Below are positions 42,453-51,101 of a stretch of 64,000 nt of DNA, one piece after another; positions within the stretch are counted from its first letter, which is position 1, and every line of letters begins with the position of its first letter. Under the pieces are notes generated by a model. The model did not search any database and was not told the DNA's origin. It saw nothing but the letters and a program-made list of their open reading frames with translations. The stretch is from Aliarcobacter vitoriensis (lineage in GTDB: Bacteria > Campylobacterota > Campylobacteria > Campylobacterales > Arcobacteraceae). A program made the position numbers and the translations under genes. The stretch lies in assembly GCF_003316695.1 (NCBI RefSeq), contig NZ_PDKB01000007.1, positions 1-64,000 of the forward strand. The letters are read 5' to 3'.

Positions 42453-42542
42453 AAGGCGAATTATACACAATTTTTTTACAATCATTACACGATTATTATA
42501 TAAATTTCCACGATTTTTTCACATTTAAAAAAGGTTTTCACA

Positions 42543-43925
42543 GTGCTTTTTAATTCATATGAATTTTTATTTATATTTTTACCATTAACTTTAATTTTAT
42601 ATTTTTATTTAAATTCATTAAAATTGATCACTTTGAGTAAAACAATGCTTGTATTTGCTAGTTTATTTTTCTACTCTTGGTGGAATATCATATATCTTCC
42701 TTTGATTTTAGGAAGTATGATTTTCAATTTTTACATAGGGAAATCTTTAGGAAAAAAAGCAAACAAATCTATGCTAACTTTTGGAATTGTAGGAAATGTT
42801 GCACTTTTAGGATATTTTAAATATGCTGATTTTTTCATTGAAAATTTTAACTGGGCATTTAACTCTCAAACTCCCCTACTTCATTTAGCTCTACCTTTAG
42901 CAATCAGCTATTTTACTTTTCAACAAATTGCATTTTTAGTTGATAATTATAAAGGTGAAGTAAAAGAGTTTAGCTTTTTAAATTACTCACTTTTTATCAC
43001 ATTTTTTCCACAACTTTTAATGGGTCCAATTGTTCATCACAAAGAGATGATGCCACAATTTGCTCTAAAATGGAGAAGTTATATAAGATGGGAAAATATA
43101 TCTTTAGGACTTTTTATATTTGCAATAGGACTTGCAAAGAAGTGTTTAATAGGTGACCCTCTCACAGATTATGCCCAATATGGCTTTGATAATGCTCAAA
43201 AACTCACAATGATAGAAGCTTGGTATGCTTCAACTTCTTATGTTTTATCATACTATTTTGACCTATCAGGATATGCTGATATGGCTATTGGAATAGCAAA
43301 AATGTTTAATATCGATTTACCAAAAAATTTTAATAGTCCATATAAAGCTAGAAATTTCGCTGATTATTGGAGAAGATGGCATATAACTTTGAGTAGATTT
43401 TTAGGTGATTATATATATAAAAGTTTAGGTGGAAATAAAAATGTAGTTTGGATTATTTATCTAAATATTATGATTACTTTTTTTGTATCTGGATTTTGGC
43501 ATGGTGCAGGATGGACTTTTATAGTTTGGGGACTTTTAAATGGACTTTTTGTAGTTTTTGCACATATGATGAAAAAAGCAAATTTAGAAATGAATTTTTA
43601 TCTAGCTTGGTTTTTAATGTTTATTGGATTAATCATCACTAGAACACTATTTGTAGCAAACGATTTTAGTGATGCTTGGTATGTAACTTATACTTTATTT
43701 AATATTACAAATCTAAAATTTCAAGAGTTATATCATATAGATGCAGTTTTCCAAAGCTTTTACATAGTTTTAGCTCTTGTTTTAGCTCTTGGATTTAAAA
43801 ATAGTGGTGAAATAGCTCTTAATTTCAAACCAAATTTAAAATATTCTTTATATACGGCTATTTTAATATCAGCTTCTTTATTCACTTTTTCAAGTGCAAA
43901 AGAGTTTTTATATTTCCAATTTTAA
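42543..43925 (+). CDS. MBOAT-family O-acyltransferase, AlgI/PatA-like
   Basis: A 460-residue inner-membrane protein with about eleven helices. The MBOAT His is in FWHGAGWTFIVWG and the second motif is RNFADYWRRWHITLSRFL. AlgI-type proteins pass acetyl groups across the membrane to a periplasmic transferase that modifies polysaccharide or peptidoglycan. The start codon is GTG, 8 nt after AAAGG. It is followed 8 nt later by the SGNH-like partner. Confidence 0.92.
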   Translation: MLFNSYEFLFIFLPLTLILYFYLNSLKLITLSKTMLVFASLFFYSWWNIIYLPLILGSMIFNFYIGKSLGKKANKSMLTFGIVGNVALLGYFKYADFFIENFNWAFNSQTPLLHLALPLAISYFTFQQIAFLVDNYKGEVKEFSFLNYSLFITFFPQLLMGPIVHHKEMMPQFALKWRSYIRWENISLGLFIFAIGLAKKCLIGDPLTDYAQYGFDNAQKLTMIEAWYASTSYVLSYYFDLSGYADMAIGIAKMFNIDLPKNFNSPYKARNFADYWRRWHITLSRFLGDYIYKSLGGNKNVVWIIYLNIMITFFVSGFWHGAGWTFIVWGLLNGLFVVFAHMMKKANLEMNFYLAWFLMFIGLIITRTLFVANDFSDAWYVTYTLFNITNLKFQELYHIDAVFQSFYIVLALVLALGFKNSGEIALNFKPNLKYSLYTAILISASLFTFSSAKEFLYFQF

Positions 43926-43933
43926 GGTAAAAA

Positions 43934-44920
43934 ATGAAAAAACAAAAAAAATTTATACTTTTAACTCTACTTTTTATTTTTATTTTTTTCTCTATTGGAG
44001 TATTTATAAGATATATTATAGACCCAGTTGGAATAAATAACAAATTTGATATAGGACTTAGAAAAGATACAGCTTTAGCATATAGAACACAAAAATATGT
44101 AGAATTAAATGAACTACAACCAAATACAATTCTTTTAGGTGGAAGTAGAGTTCACTATTTAAACCCAAAAGACATAGAAAAATATACAAACGACAAGGTT
44201 TATAATCTTGGTCTTCAATTTGCAACTTTGGAAGAGCAATACTATTTTTTAAAACACTCACTAGAAAATTTAAAAATAAATACTGTTATTATAGGGCTTA
44301 ATTTCTATACATTTAATGACAATTTAAAAGAGAATAGCAGTGATTTTAATAAAAATATTTTTGATTATGGATTTAATCTATTTTACCAAGTAAAACACTA
44401 TTTGGAAGTACCTATATTTAAATATTTAAAATATGTTATTCCAAACAATGATAGAAATCTTTTTTATGAAAATGGTGCAATAACTCTATATCATCAAGAA
44501 AAAGTTATAAAAAATAACAACAAAGAACATATGTGGCAAGGAACACTAAACTACTATCAAAAAGTATATAAAGATTTTAATATTTTAGGAGAAAAAAACT
44601 TTGATTATTACAAAAAAATGGTAGATTTATGTAAACAACATAATGTTAAATTAAAAGTATTTACAACAGCAATTCATACTTCACAATTAAAGCTTATAGA
44701 AGAAGAAAATAAACTAGATATTTTTGATAGATGGAAAAATGAAATAGCTCAAATATTTCCTTATTGGGATTTTATGAATGAAAATAGCATAACTGAAGAT
44801 GAAGAAAATTTTATAGACTCTTCACATATCAAACAAGATTTTGGTTATTTGTACTTTGCAAAAATATTTGAAGATTTTGATATAGATATTCCAGAAGATT
44901 TTGGAATTTTTATAGAGTAA
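43934..44920 (+). CDS. SGNH-like periplasmic acyltransferase partner of MBOAT
   Basis: 328 residues with an N-terminal membrane anchor (about 8-28) and a periplasmic domain. The motif LLGGSRVHYL resembles the block I GxSR of AlgX/AlgJ/DltD-like SGNH proteins, and FIDSSHIKQDFG near the end supplies a D-x-x-H dyad. It probably transfers acetyl from the MBOAT protein to a glycan. Family assignment rests on these motifs and on context. Confidence 0.7.
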   Translation: MKKQKKFILLTLLFIFIFFSIGVFIRYIIDPVGINNKFDIGLRKDTALAYRTQKYVELNELQPNTILLGGSRVHYLNPKDIEKYTNDKVYNLGLQFATLEEQYYFLKHSLENLKINTVIIGLNFYTFNDNLKENSSDFNKNIFDYGFNLFYQVKHYLEVPIFKYLKYVIPNNDRNLFYENGAITLYHQEKVIKNNNKEHMWQGTLNYYQKVYKDFNILGEKNFDYYKKMVDLCKQHNVKLKVFTTAIHTSQLKLIEEENKLDIFDRWKNEIAQIFPYWDFMNENSITEDEENFIDSSHIKQDFGYLYFAKIFEDFDIDIPEDFGIFIE

Positions 44921-44939
44921 TTAGGGCAAAAGCCCTAAT
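44920..44939. terminator. Bidirectional terminator
   Basis: ATTAGGGC / GCCCTAAT with an AAAA loop lies between the SGNH-like and acyltransferase-3 stops, followed by TATTATTTT on the plus strand. Confidence 0.75.
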
Positions 44940-44940
44940 A

Positions 44941-46110
44941 TTATTTTGCTAGTTTATCTACAAATTTACTAACAGGAGTTACAAGTCTTTGTAACAACAT
45001 ACTTACTAAAATAAATGCTATAAGCCATGCAATAACAGCAGCCCAAGCAGGTAAATAAACAAAGAAAATATCATATTTTGCCATAAGTGGCCAGTGGATT
45101 AAGTAAACTTCGTAAGAGTAAACTCCATAAATAGTTAAAAATTTACTTTCAACTTTTTTAAGTACAAATATCACAATAAATGCCAACATTATAACAATTG
45201 ACATAACTTGCTCTACAAAGAAACCTTGCCCTAAAATATCTTTTAAAGTTGGCCAAGAGTTTGCTCCAGTTCTTTGAGATACATAAAAAACTATAACAAA
45301 CATAATAGCCATAACAATGTATTTCATATCTTTTGAATTATCTCTAAAGTTTTTTACATAACTAACAAATTTGTTTTCTTGACCATCTTTTATTTGAACC
45401 AACCAAGCTGCAATAATCCCTAAAGAAAATGCTACTGTGTGAAGTCTATGAAGCCAATTACTTCCTAAATCAAAAATATTAAATGTACCAATAATTGTAG
45501 CAATAACAGCTAGTATAATTGCAGTTAGCCAAGGTTTATTTTTGAAAAATACTAAAGGAAATAACAGATAAAACATTATCATCCATGTAATATACCAAAA
45601 TGGAGAGTTTACATCACCAAATCCATCTGCTGTTGGGAAAAAACCTAACATCGATTTTATCATATATCCAATAGAGTAAGTTTTATCCATAAATACAGCA
45701 TCGGCTATAAACATTATAATCAAAGCTATCCAAAATGGAATAAATATTTTTATAACTCTTTTTTTATAGAAATCAGCAACTTTCATCGGTTTTTTTAGTA
45801 TTCCAACAGTTAAACCAAATCCTGACATAAATAAAAACAGATCAACCCCAACTCCAGCAATTATAGAAAGTGGAAATAAAAATTCACTATTTGTAACTTT
45901 CATATATGCAAAGTGAGCAAAAACAACAGTTAAAATACCTAAACCTTTTAGCTCATTTGTAACAGGTATTGGAAAAACATCTGTGTGATTTGAATCTTTT
46001 AAAGTTGTAAATAAAACTAATATCGCAAAAGCAATAACAACAAAAGTAGATAGTTGAAGACTTGTAAAAGTAACAATATCATTTGTAAGTGTAATAGGAC
46101 CTATACTCAA
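44941..46110 (-). CDS. Acyltransferase-3 (OafA-like) membrane protein
   Basis: A 389-residue protein with about ten to eleven helices. The acyltransferase-3 pattern appears as ELKGLGILTVVFAHF near residue 53, and the core ends with an EVYLIHWPLM segment. It probably acylates a surface sugar. An extra N-terminal helix precedes the usual start of the family. The start codon is TTG at 46110, 8 nt after AGGGG. It is convergent with the MBOAT pair and may modify the same glycan, but there is no proof. Confidence 0.85.
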   Translation of the reverse strand: MSIGPITLTNDIVTFTSLQLSTFVVIAFAILVLFTTLKDSNHTDVFPIPVTNELKGLGILTVVFAHFAYMKVTNSEFLFPLSIIAGVGVDLFLFMSGFGLTVGILKKPMKVADFYKKRVIKIFIPFWIALIIMFIADAVFMDKTYSIGYMIKSMLGFFPTADGFGDVNSPFWYITWMIMFYLLFPLVFFKNKPWLTAIILAVIATIIGTFNIFDLGSNWLHRLHTVAFSLGIIAAWLVQIKDGQENKFVSYVKNFRDNSKDMKYIVMAIMFVIVFYVSQRTGANSWPTLKDILGQGFFVEQVMSIVIMLAFIVIFVLKKVESKFLTIYGVYSYEVYLIHWPLMAKYDIFFVYLPAWAAVIAWLIAFILVSMLLQRLVTPVSKFVDKLAK

Positions 46111-46261
46111 GCAAATACCCCTAAAATTTAAATTAAACTCTTTAAGTTTGGGCGATTTTATCTAAAAATTAATTAATAAAAAGTTAATAATATTTAATAA
46201 TTTTATCTAACACAAAGATTTTTTATGTTATTTTTTTGAAATTTTATCTTAGGAATATATA

Positions 46262-47629
46262 ATGAAAAAATTATTTATTATTTTATTTATGTTTTCAACA
46301 ATGCTTTTCGCAAATATAGGAACTATAACTTTACTTGAAGGAGAGGCATACGTTCAAAGAAAAGCTGATACATTTAAGTTAAATTTTGGGGATAAAATAA
46401 ACGAAAAAGATAGAATAGAGACAAAAGTAAACTCTAAAATTCAAATAACCTTTATAGATAATACTATTATTACAATTGGAAAAGAGTCAAGTTTAGATGT
46501 AGAAGAGTACCTATTTTCAAATAATCAAAATGCAAGTAGCAACTTTAGCGTTACAAAAGGTGCATTCCATGTAATAACAGGGCAAATAGGAAAGGTAAAT
46601 CCATCTAAATTTAAACTAAAAACAAAAAATGCCTCTATTGGTATTAGAGGAACAGAGTTTTTAGGAGATCAAACTAGAGTATTTTGTGCAAGTGGAGCAA
46701 TTTTTGTAGAGTCTTTTGGTGAAATAAGAGAGGTAACAAATGGGAACTATATAAATACTTTTGAAAATCAAATTCCTAGCCAATCAATGCCAACTGATAC
46801 AAAAGAGTTTGAAGAGGTAGACTCTCAATTAAACACAAACTCTTTGAGTAATAATCAAACTCCAAACTTTAATACAGACCAAAGTAGCCCATTAGCTTTA
46901 AATAATAATCCAGCAAATAACGATAATCCTATTTTAGTAAATATAGATAGCCATGAAACTTGGGGATATTGGAATAATTCTATTAGTGATGAAAAAAATC
47001 TTGCAACTTTAGATAAAGGTATAGTTGAAAAAATTTCTAAAAATAATAGTAGTTCAGATCCAAATCCATCAGATCCAAATCCATCAGATCCATCAGATCC
47101 ATCAGATCCAAATCCATCAGATCCAAATCCATCAGATCCAAATCCATCAGATCCAAATCCATCAGATCCAAATCCATCAGATCCAAATCCATCAGATCCA
47201 AATCCATCAGATCCAAATCCATCAGATCCAGCAAGTACATTAACAGATTTAACATATATACAAAATTTACTAAATGGTAGCTCTACTACTACCTTAAATT
47301 ATCTAGGAAGTTTCTTTGGAGAGAATATAACTAATGTTGGTTCTATTGAATTATATTTCGATATAGGTGGGCACACAAACTTTTTATATGGAAGTTATAG
47401 TTTTGAACATAGTAACAACGAATATAATGGAGAAATTTTTAATAGTGGTAGTGCATTAAATTTAGATAGTAGAGATAATACAATGTTCTTTGAGTCTATG
47501 AGTGGAGATACAAGAGTTTATGGACAATTTTATGGTTCCAATATGGATAGTGTAAAAGGGAATATTAGTAATTTTGATCCAACTAATATTTATGAATCTG
47601 TTAATTTTAGTGCGAACAAACAGCCATAA
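46262..47629 (+). CDS. Secreted FecR-domain protein with NPSDP repeats and TbpB-like barrel
   Basis: 455 residues. A signal peptide (about 1-17, no lipobox) is followed by a FecR domain (about 20-175, ending with NASIGIRGTEFLG), an Asn/Ser-rich linker, ten NPSDP and two SDP repeats (about 265-322), and a C-terminal beta-rich domain (about 325-455). The segment RVYGQFYGSNMDSVKGNIS in that last domain resembles the GxFYGPxAxExGG strand of TbpB-type eight-stranded barrels. This would be a surface or secreted protein exported by the Slam-like protein encoded 8 nt downstream. The barrel call is by eye. Confidence 0.75.
   Translation: MKKLFIILFMFSTMLFANIGTITLLEGEAYVQRKADTFKLNFGDKINEKDRIETKVNSKIQITFIDNTIITIGKESSLDVEEYLFSNNQNASSNFSVTKGAFHVITGQIGKVNPSKFKLKTKNASIGIRGTEFLGDQTRVFCASGAIFVESFGEIREVTNGNYINTFENQIPSQSMPTDTKEFEEVDSQLNTNSLSNNQTPNFNTDQSSPLALNNNPANNDNPILVNIDSHETWGYWNNSISDEKNLATLDKGIVEKISKNNSSSDPNPSDPNPSDPSDPSDPNPSDPNPSDPNPSDPNPSDPNPSDPNPSDPNPSDPNPSDPASTLTDLTYIQNLLNGSSTTTLNYLGSFFGENITNVGSIELYFDIGGHTNFLYGSYSFEHSNNEYNGEIFNSGSALNLDSRDNTMFFESMSGDTRVYGQFYGSNMDSVKGNISNFDPTNIYESVNFSANKQP
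47055..47231 (+). repeat. 15-bp in-frame tandem repeat (GATCCAAATCCATCA)
   Basis: Ten near-identical 15-bp units plus two 6-9-bp short units (GATCCATCA) encode NPSDP/SDP. All units are a multiple of 3, so expansion or contraction keeps the frame. The codons are identical in every unit, a sign of recent expansion. Confidence 0.95.
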
Positions 47630-47637
47630 GGACAAAA

Positions 47638-48942
47638 ATGAAAAAATCTATTATATTATCAACTCTATTATTTTCAAACATAGCTTTTGCAAATCAAAAC
47701 TATTCAAATGAACACTTTTCTAAAGCTATTGAAAGTTACAATAATAGAATATTTCAAGATAGTTATATACTTCTTCAAAAATATGTGAAAGAGAATAAAT
47801 TAAATAAGGATACAACTTTTGTTCTGGCACGAAGTGCCTATGAGATAGGTAGATTTGATGAAGCTTTGGTTTTATACCAAAATATTTTAAAAAATGATCC
47901 AAATAACAATAGAGTAAAACTAGAACTTGCTCAAACTTATTTTCAAATAAAAGATTTTGATCAAGCAAGAGTTTTATACAATGAAGTTTTACAAGATAAT
48001 AAACTTCCAATAAATGTAAGAAAAAATATAGAACTAACTTTAAACTCTTTAGATAAAAAATCTCAAAGAAACTTTTTAAAAACAACTTTGAGTCTTGGTT
48101 ATGGATATGATTCAAATACGGACAATAACTCAAATGATGATTTTGTAAATTGGGGAAATATACCTTTATCTATTCCAGATAAAAGAAGTGACCATGTTGC
48201 AGAGTATATTTTAGCTTTAAATCATACTTTTAAAATCAAAGATAATTTAACTATGGATAATAAATTTGTAGGATATATGCAAAAATATAATCACGACCAG
48301 GATAATGACCTAAGCCTTGCAGTTTTTGGAACTGGACTTTCATACTATACTTTAAAATCAAAACTATCTTTAGCTTTTGATTATAACTATGTTTGGCTAG
48401 ATGATAATACATATTTATTTAACTATATTTTAACTCCTACTTTTGAGTATCAAATAGATAAAAATATTATCTATAAATCAAGATTAAAACTTATAAAAAA
48501 AGATTTTAAACAACAAGAATATGGGTATAGAGACTCTATGTATTATGAATTATCAAATAGTTTAGTTTTATTGACTGAAAATTTTGGTATGAATACTTTT
48601 TCTATTCTTTTTGGAACTGATAATAAAGATAAAGGTGAAGCTTGGAATGTAGATTACAATTTCGCAAGTATAAGATATGAAAATTTATATCCACTTACAG
48701 AATCAACTATTCTTACAAGTGGAGTTGAACTATATTCAGATAGATATAAAAAAGAGGAAAAAGTTTTATATAATAACAAAAAAAGAGATGATAAAATTAT
48801 TTTTGATCTAGGTATTTTGCAATCTCTAAATAAAAACTTATCTTTAGGTGCAACTTTTAGATATATAAACAATGACTCAAATCAGAATATCTATGAATAC
48901 GATAAATATATAGTAAAATCAAATATTTACTACTCTTTTTAA
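47638..48942 (+). CDS. Slam-like TPR/beta-barrel outer-membrane translocator
   Basis: 434 residues. A signal peptide (to about 18) is followed by two or three TPR repeats (about 22-140) and an outer-membrane barrel (about 150-434) of alternating strands ending in Tyr-Ser-Phe. Periplasmic TPR plus a 14-strand DUF560 barrel is the plan of Slam proteins (type XI secretion), which move TbpB-like lipoproteins or soluble cargo to the surface. The gene directly upstream encodes a TbpB-like domain, which supports this. It overlaps the convergent cyclase gene by 4 nt. Confidence 0.75.
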   Translation: MKKSIILSTLLFSNIAFANQNYSNEHFSKAIESYNNRIFQDSYILLQKYVKENKLNKDTTFVLARSAYEIGRFDEALVLYQNILKNDPNNNRVKLELAQTYFQIKDFDQARVLYNEVLQDNKLPINVRKNIELTLNSLDKKSQRNFLKTTLSLGYGYDSNTDNNSNDDFVNWGNIPLSIPDKRSDHVAEYILALNHTFKIKDNLTMDNKFVGYMQKYNHDQDNDLSLAVFGTGLSYYTLKSKLSLAFDYNYVWLDDNTYLFNYILTPTFEYQIDKNIIYKSRLKLIKKDFKQQEYGYRDSMYYELSNSLVLLTENFGMNTFSILFGTDNKDKGEAWNVDYNFASIRYENLYPLTESTILTSGVELYSDRYKKEEKVLYNNKKRDDKIIFDLGILQSLNKNLSLGATFRYINNDSNQNIYEYDKYIVKSNIYYSF

Positions 48943-51101
48943 CCTTTTGTCATATGCTCATAAACACCATCAAAATCTTTTGGTGGTGTTTGTATAAACT
49001 CTTTACATCTAGCTATATACATCTTGTAAATATTTTTATTGGTTTTATTTACATCATTTTCTAAATCTTCAAATATCTCTAAAGCCGTCTCAAAATCACT
49101 ATTTTTATAAAATTCTATTGCTTTATTATAAGAATTTAACTCTTCTTTTAAACTCTCTTTTGCTTCACCTTTTCCTATAACTTGCCAAATTTCAACTGGT
49201 TCATTTTTTCCTTTTACTTTTACTAAATCTAAAAACCTAAATATATAATCATCTTTTAACTTCTCTTTTGTATAGTTTGTAATATTTAACTTTGAACCAT
49301 AAAATTTACATAAACTTTCAACTCTTGAACCGAGATTTATTGTATCTCCAATAACTGTATAATCACTTCTTAAACTACTTCCCATCTCTCCAACGATAAC
49401 AGTTCCTGTATTTAAACCTATTCCAATATCTATTTTAGGTAAATTTTCTTTTTCAAGTTCAATATTTAATTTTTCTAATACTTCAAGTTGTTCAAGACTT
49501 GCTTTTAAAGCCAAATCACTATGATTTTTTATATCAATTGGAGCATTCCAATAAGCCATAATCGCATCACCAATAAATTTATCAATAGTTCCTTGATATT
49601 TAATAATAATCTCACTCATAGGTTCCATATATCTATTTAAAAAACTTATTAGCTCTTTTGCATCAAGTTTTTCTGAAATATTTGTAAATCCTCTAATATC
49701 ACTAAAAAATATAGTTACTTCTTTGCTCTTTGCACTAAATTCATCTTTATCTATATTTTTCAAAATATCATCCATAACATTTTTTGAAACTTTTGAAGCA
49801 AATTTTACTTTTATAGCTTTTTCACTTCTAATATTATAGAAATAGTCAAAAATTAAAGATAAAACAGAAGCTAAAACTATTGTTAAAAGAGGAAAAACTA
49901 TATTCAGAATAACTCCAAAATCAAAAAGAAGCTTATAACTCAATATAATAAAAGATAATATAAAAATAAAAAAAATAATAGGCTTTAAATAAAAATGGCT
50001 ATAAGTTATTAATATAACAACAATAAAAGACAATAAAGATATAATAATAATATTTAAACCATCTAAATATGAAGCTTTGTGTATAAAATCACCATCCAAA
50101 ATATTATCTATAATATTTGCATGTACTTCAACACCGGGGAAAACAGAATCAAATGGAGTAGCTCTTAAATCAAACAATCCAGCAGCACTTGTACCAAAAA
50201 GTACTATTTTTTCTTTAACATCTTCAATTTGAAAATTATTTTCATATACATCTTTTGCACTAATATATTTGAAACTTTTTTCTGCTCCACGATAATTTAT
50301 AAACATTCTTCCAAATCTATCAGTAGGAATTATAATATCATCAATGACAATATTTGAAATACCAGTTTCATCATAGTTTATAAAAACTCTTTGAGTATCA
50401 TTTAAAACTCTAATCATCTCTAATGCTAAAGATGGATATAAAATATCATCAAAAGAGATAAAAAGTGGAACACTTCGTATAATTCCACTTTCATCTGGAA
50501 TAATATTAAAAAAACCACTAGAATATGAACTATTTTGTAAAATTGGAAGATTTAAAACTGTTCCTTTAGCTTCTATCATAAAGTTTTGATTATTTTGTTT
50601 ATTCTTCTCAACAAAAACTGCTGGAATAGATGGAGTTTCTTTACTGCTATTATCATTTGATAAATCAAAACTATATCCTAAAATTACTGGAGAATTTTCA
50701 ATAATTGTTGCAAATTCTAAATCATAATCTTCTAAATTACCTTTAATATTTAATTTCTTAGCTATCTGTTTTGGTGAAGTTCTATCCTCTTCTGCAAAAA
50801 CAATATCCATTCCAACAACAGCAACATTTGCTAATGTTAAATTTTCAATAATTTTTGATAGTTTATCTCTACTCCAAGGCCATTGCCCAAAATTCTTTAT
50901 CGAAGCTTCATCTATATCTACTATTATAACATTTTGACTTGTAGGTATCTCTCCTCTAAATAAAAAATATGAATCTCTTATTCTATTATCAAAAGAATCC
51001 AATAAATTTGGGAAATATATATAAATAAAAGTTAGAAAAATAGATATAAAAATAGATAAAGAAGTGTAGATGAAAGATTTTTTAATATTTCTTTTAAACA
51101 T
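48939..51101 (-). CDS. CHASE2-domain class III adenylate cyclase
   Basis: 720 residues. One helix (about 12-30), a large extracytoplasmic CHASE2 domain (about 35-330), three helices (about 340-425) and a class III cyclase domain (about 455-635), then a helical tail. The metal Asp residues lie in FFSDIRGFT and GDAIMAYW. The Lys in DKFIGDA and the Asp-Thr of TVIGDTINL are the adenine-specifying pair, so cAMP is the likely product. It begins within the end of the phosphodiesterase gene (8-nt overlap). Confidence 0.9.
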   Translation of the reverse strand: MFKRNIKKSFIYTSLSIFISIFLTFIYIYFPNLLDSFDNRIRDSYFLFRGEIPTSQNVIIVDIDEASIKNFGQWPWSRDKLSKIIENLTLANVAVVGMDIVFAEEDRTSPKQIAKKLNIKGNLEDYDLEFATIIENSPVILGYSFDLSNDNSSKETPSIPAVFVEKNKQNNQNFMIEAKGTVLNLPILQNSSYSSGFFNIIPDESGIIRSVPLFISFDDILYPSLALEMIRVLNDTQRVFINYDETGISNIVIDDIIIPTDRFGRMFINYRGAEKSFKYISAKDVYENNFQIEDVKEKIVLFGTSAAGLFDLRATPFDSVFPGVEVHANIIDNILDGDFIHKASYLDGLNIIIISLLSFIVVILITYSHFYLKPIIFFIFILSFIILSYKLLFDFGVILNIVFPLLTIVLASVLSLIFDYFYNIRSEKAIKVKFASKVSKNVMDDILKNIDKDEFSAKSKEVTIFFSDIRGFTNISEKLDAKELISFLNRYMEPMSEIIIKYQGTIDKFIGDAIMAYWNAPIDIKNHSDLALKASLEQLEVLEKLNIELEKENLPKIDIGIGLNTGTVIVGEMGSSLRSDYTVIGDTINLGSRVESLCKFYGSKLNITNYTKEKLKDDYIFRFLDLVKVKGKNEPVEIWQVIGKGEAKESLKEELNSYNKAIEFYKNSDFETALEIFEDLENDVNKTNKNIYKMYIARCKEFIQTPPKDFDGVYEHMTKG

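Noticed and set aside
47055-47231. Tandem array as a CRISPR
   Set aside because: Units are 15 bp with no unique spacers and lie in frame inside a coding sequence. No cas genes are present.
47025-47255. Open frames of about 72 codons on both strands across the NPSDP repeat
   Set aside because: They are produced by the 15-bp tandem repeat, whose unit length is a multiple of 3 and contains no stop in several frames. The frame encoding a FecR-barrel protein with signal peptide is the real one.
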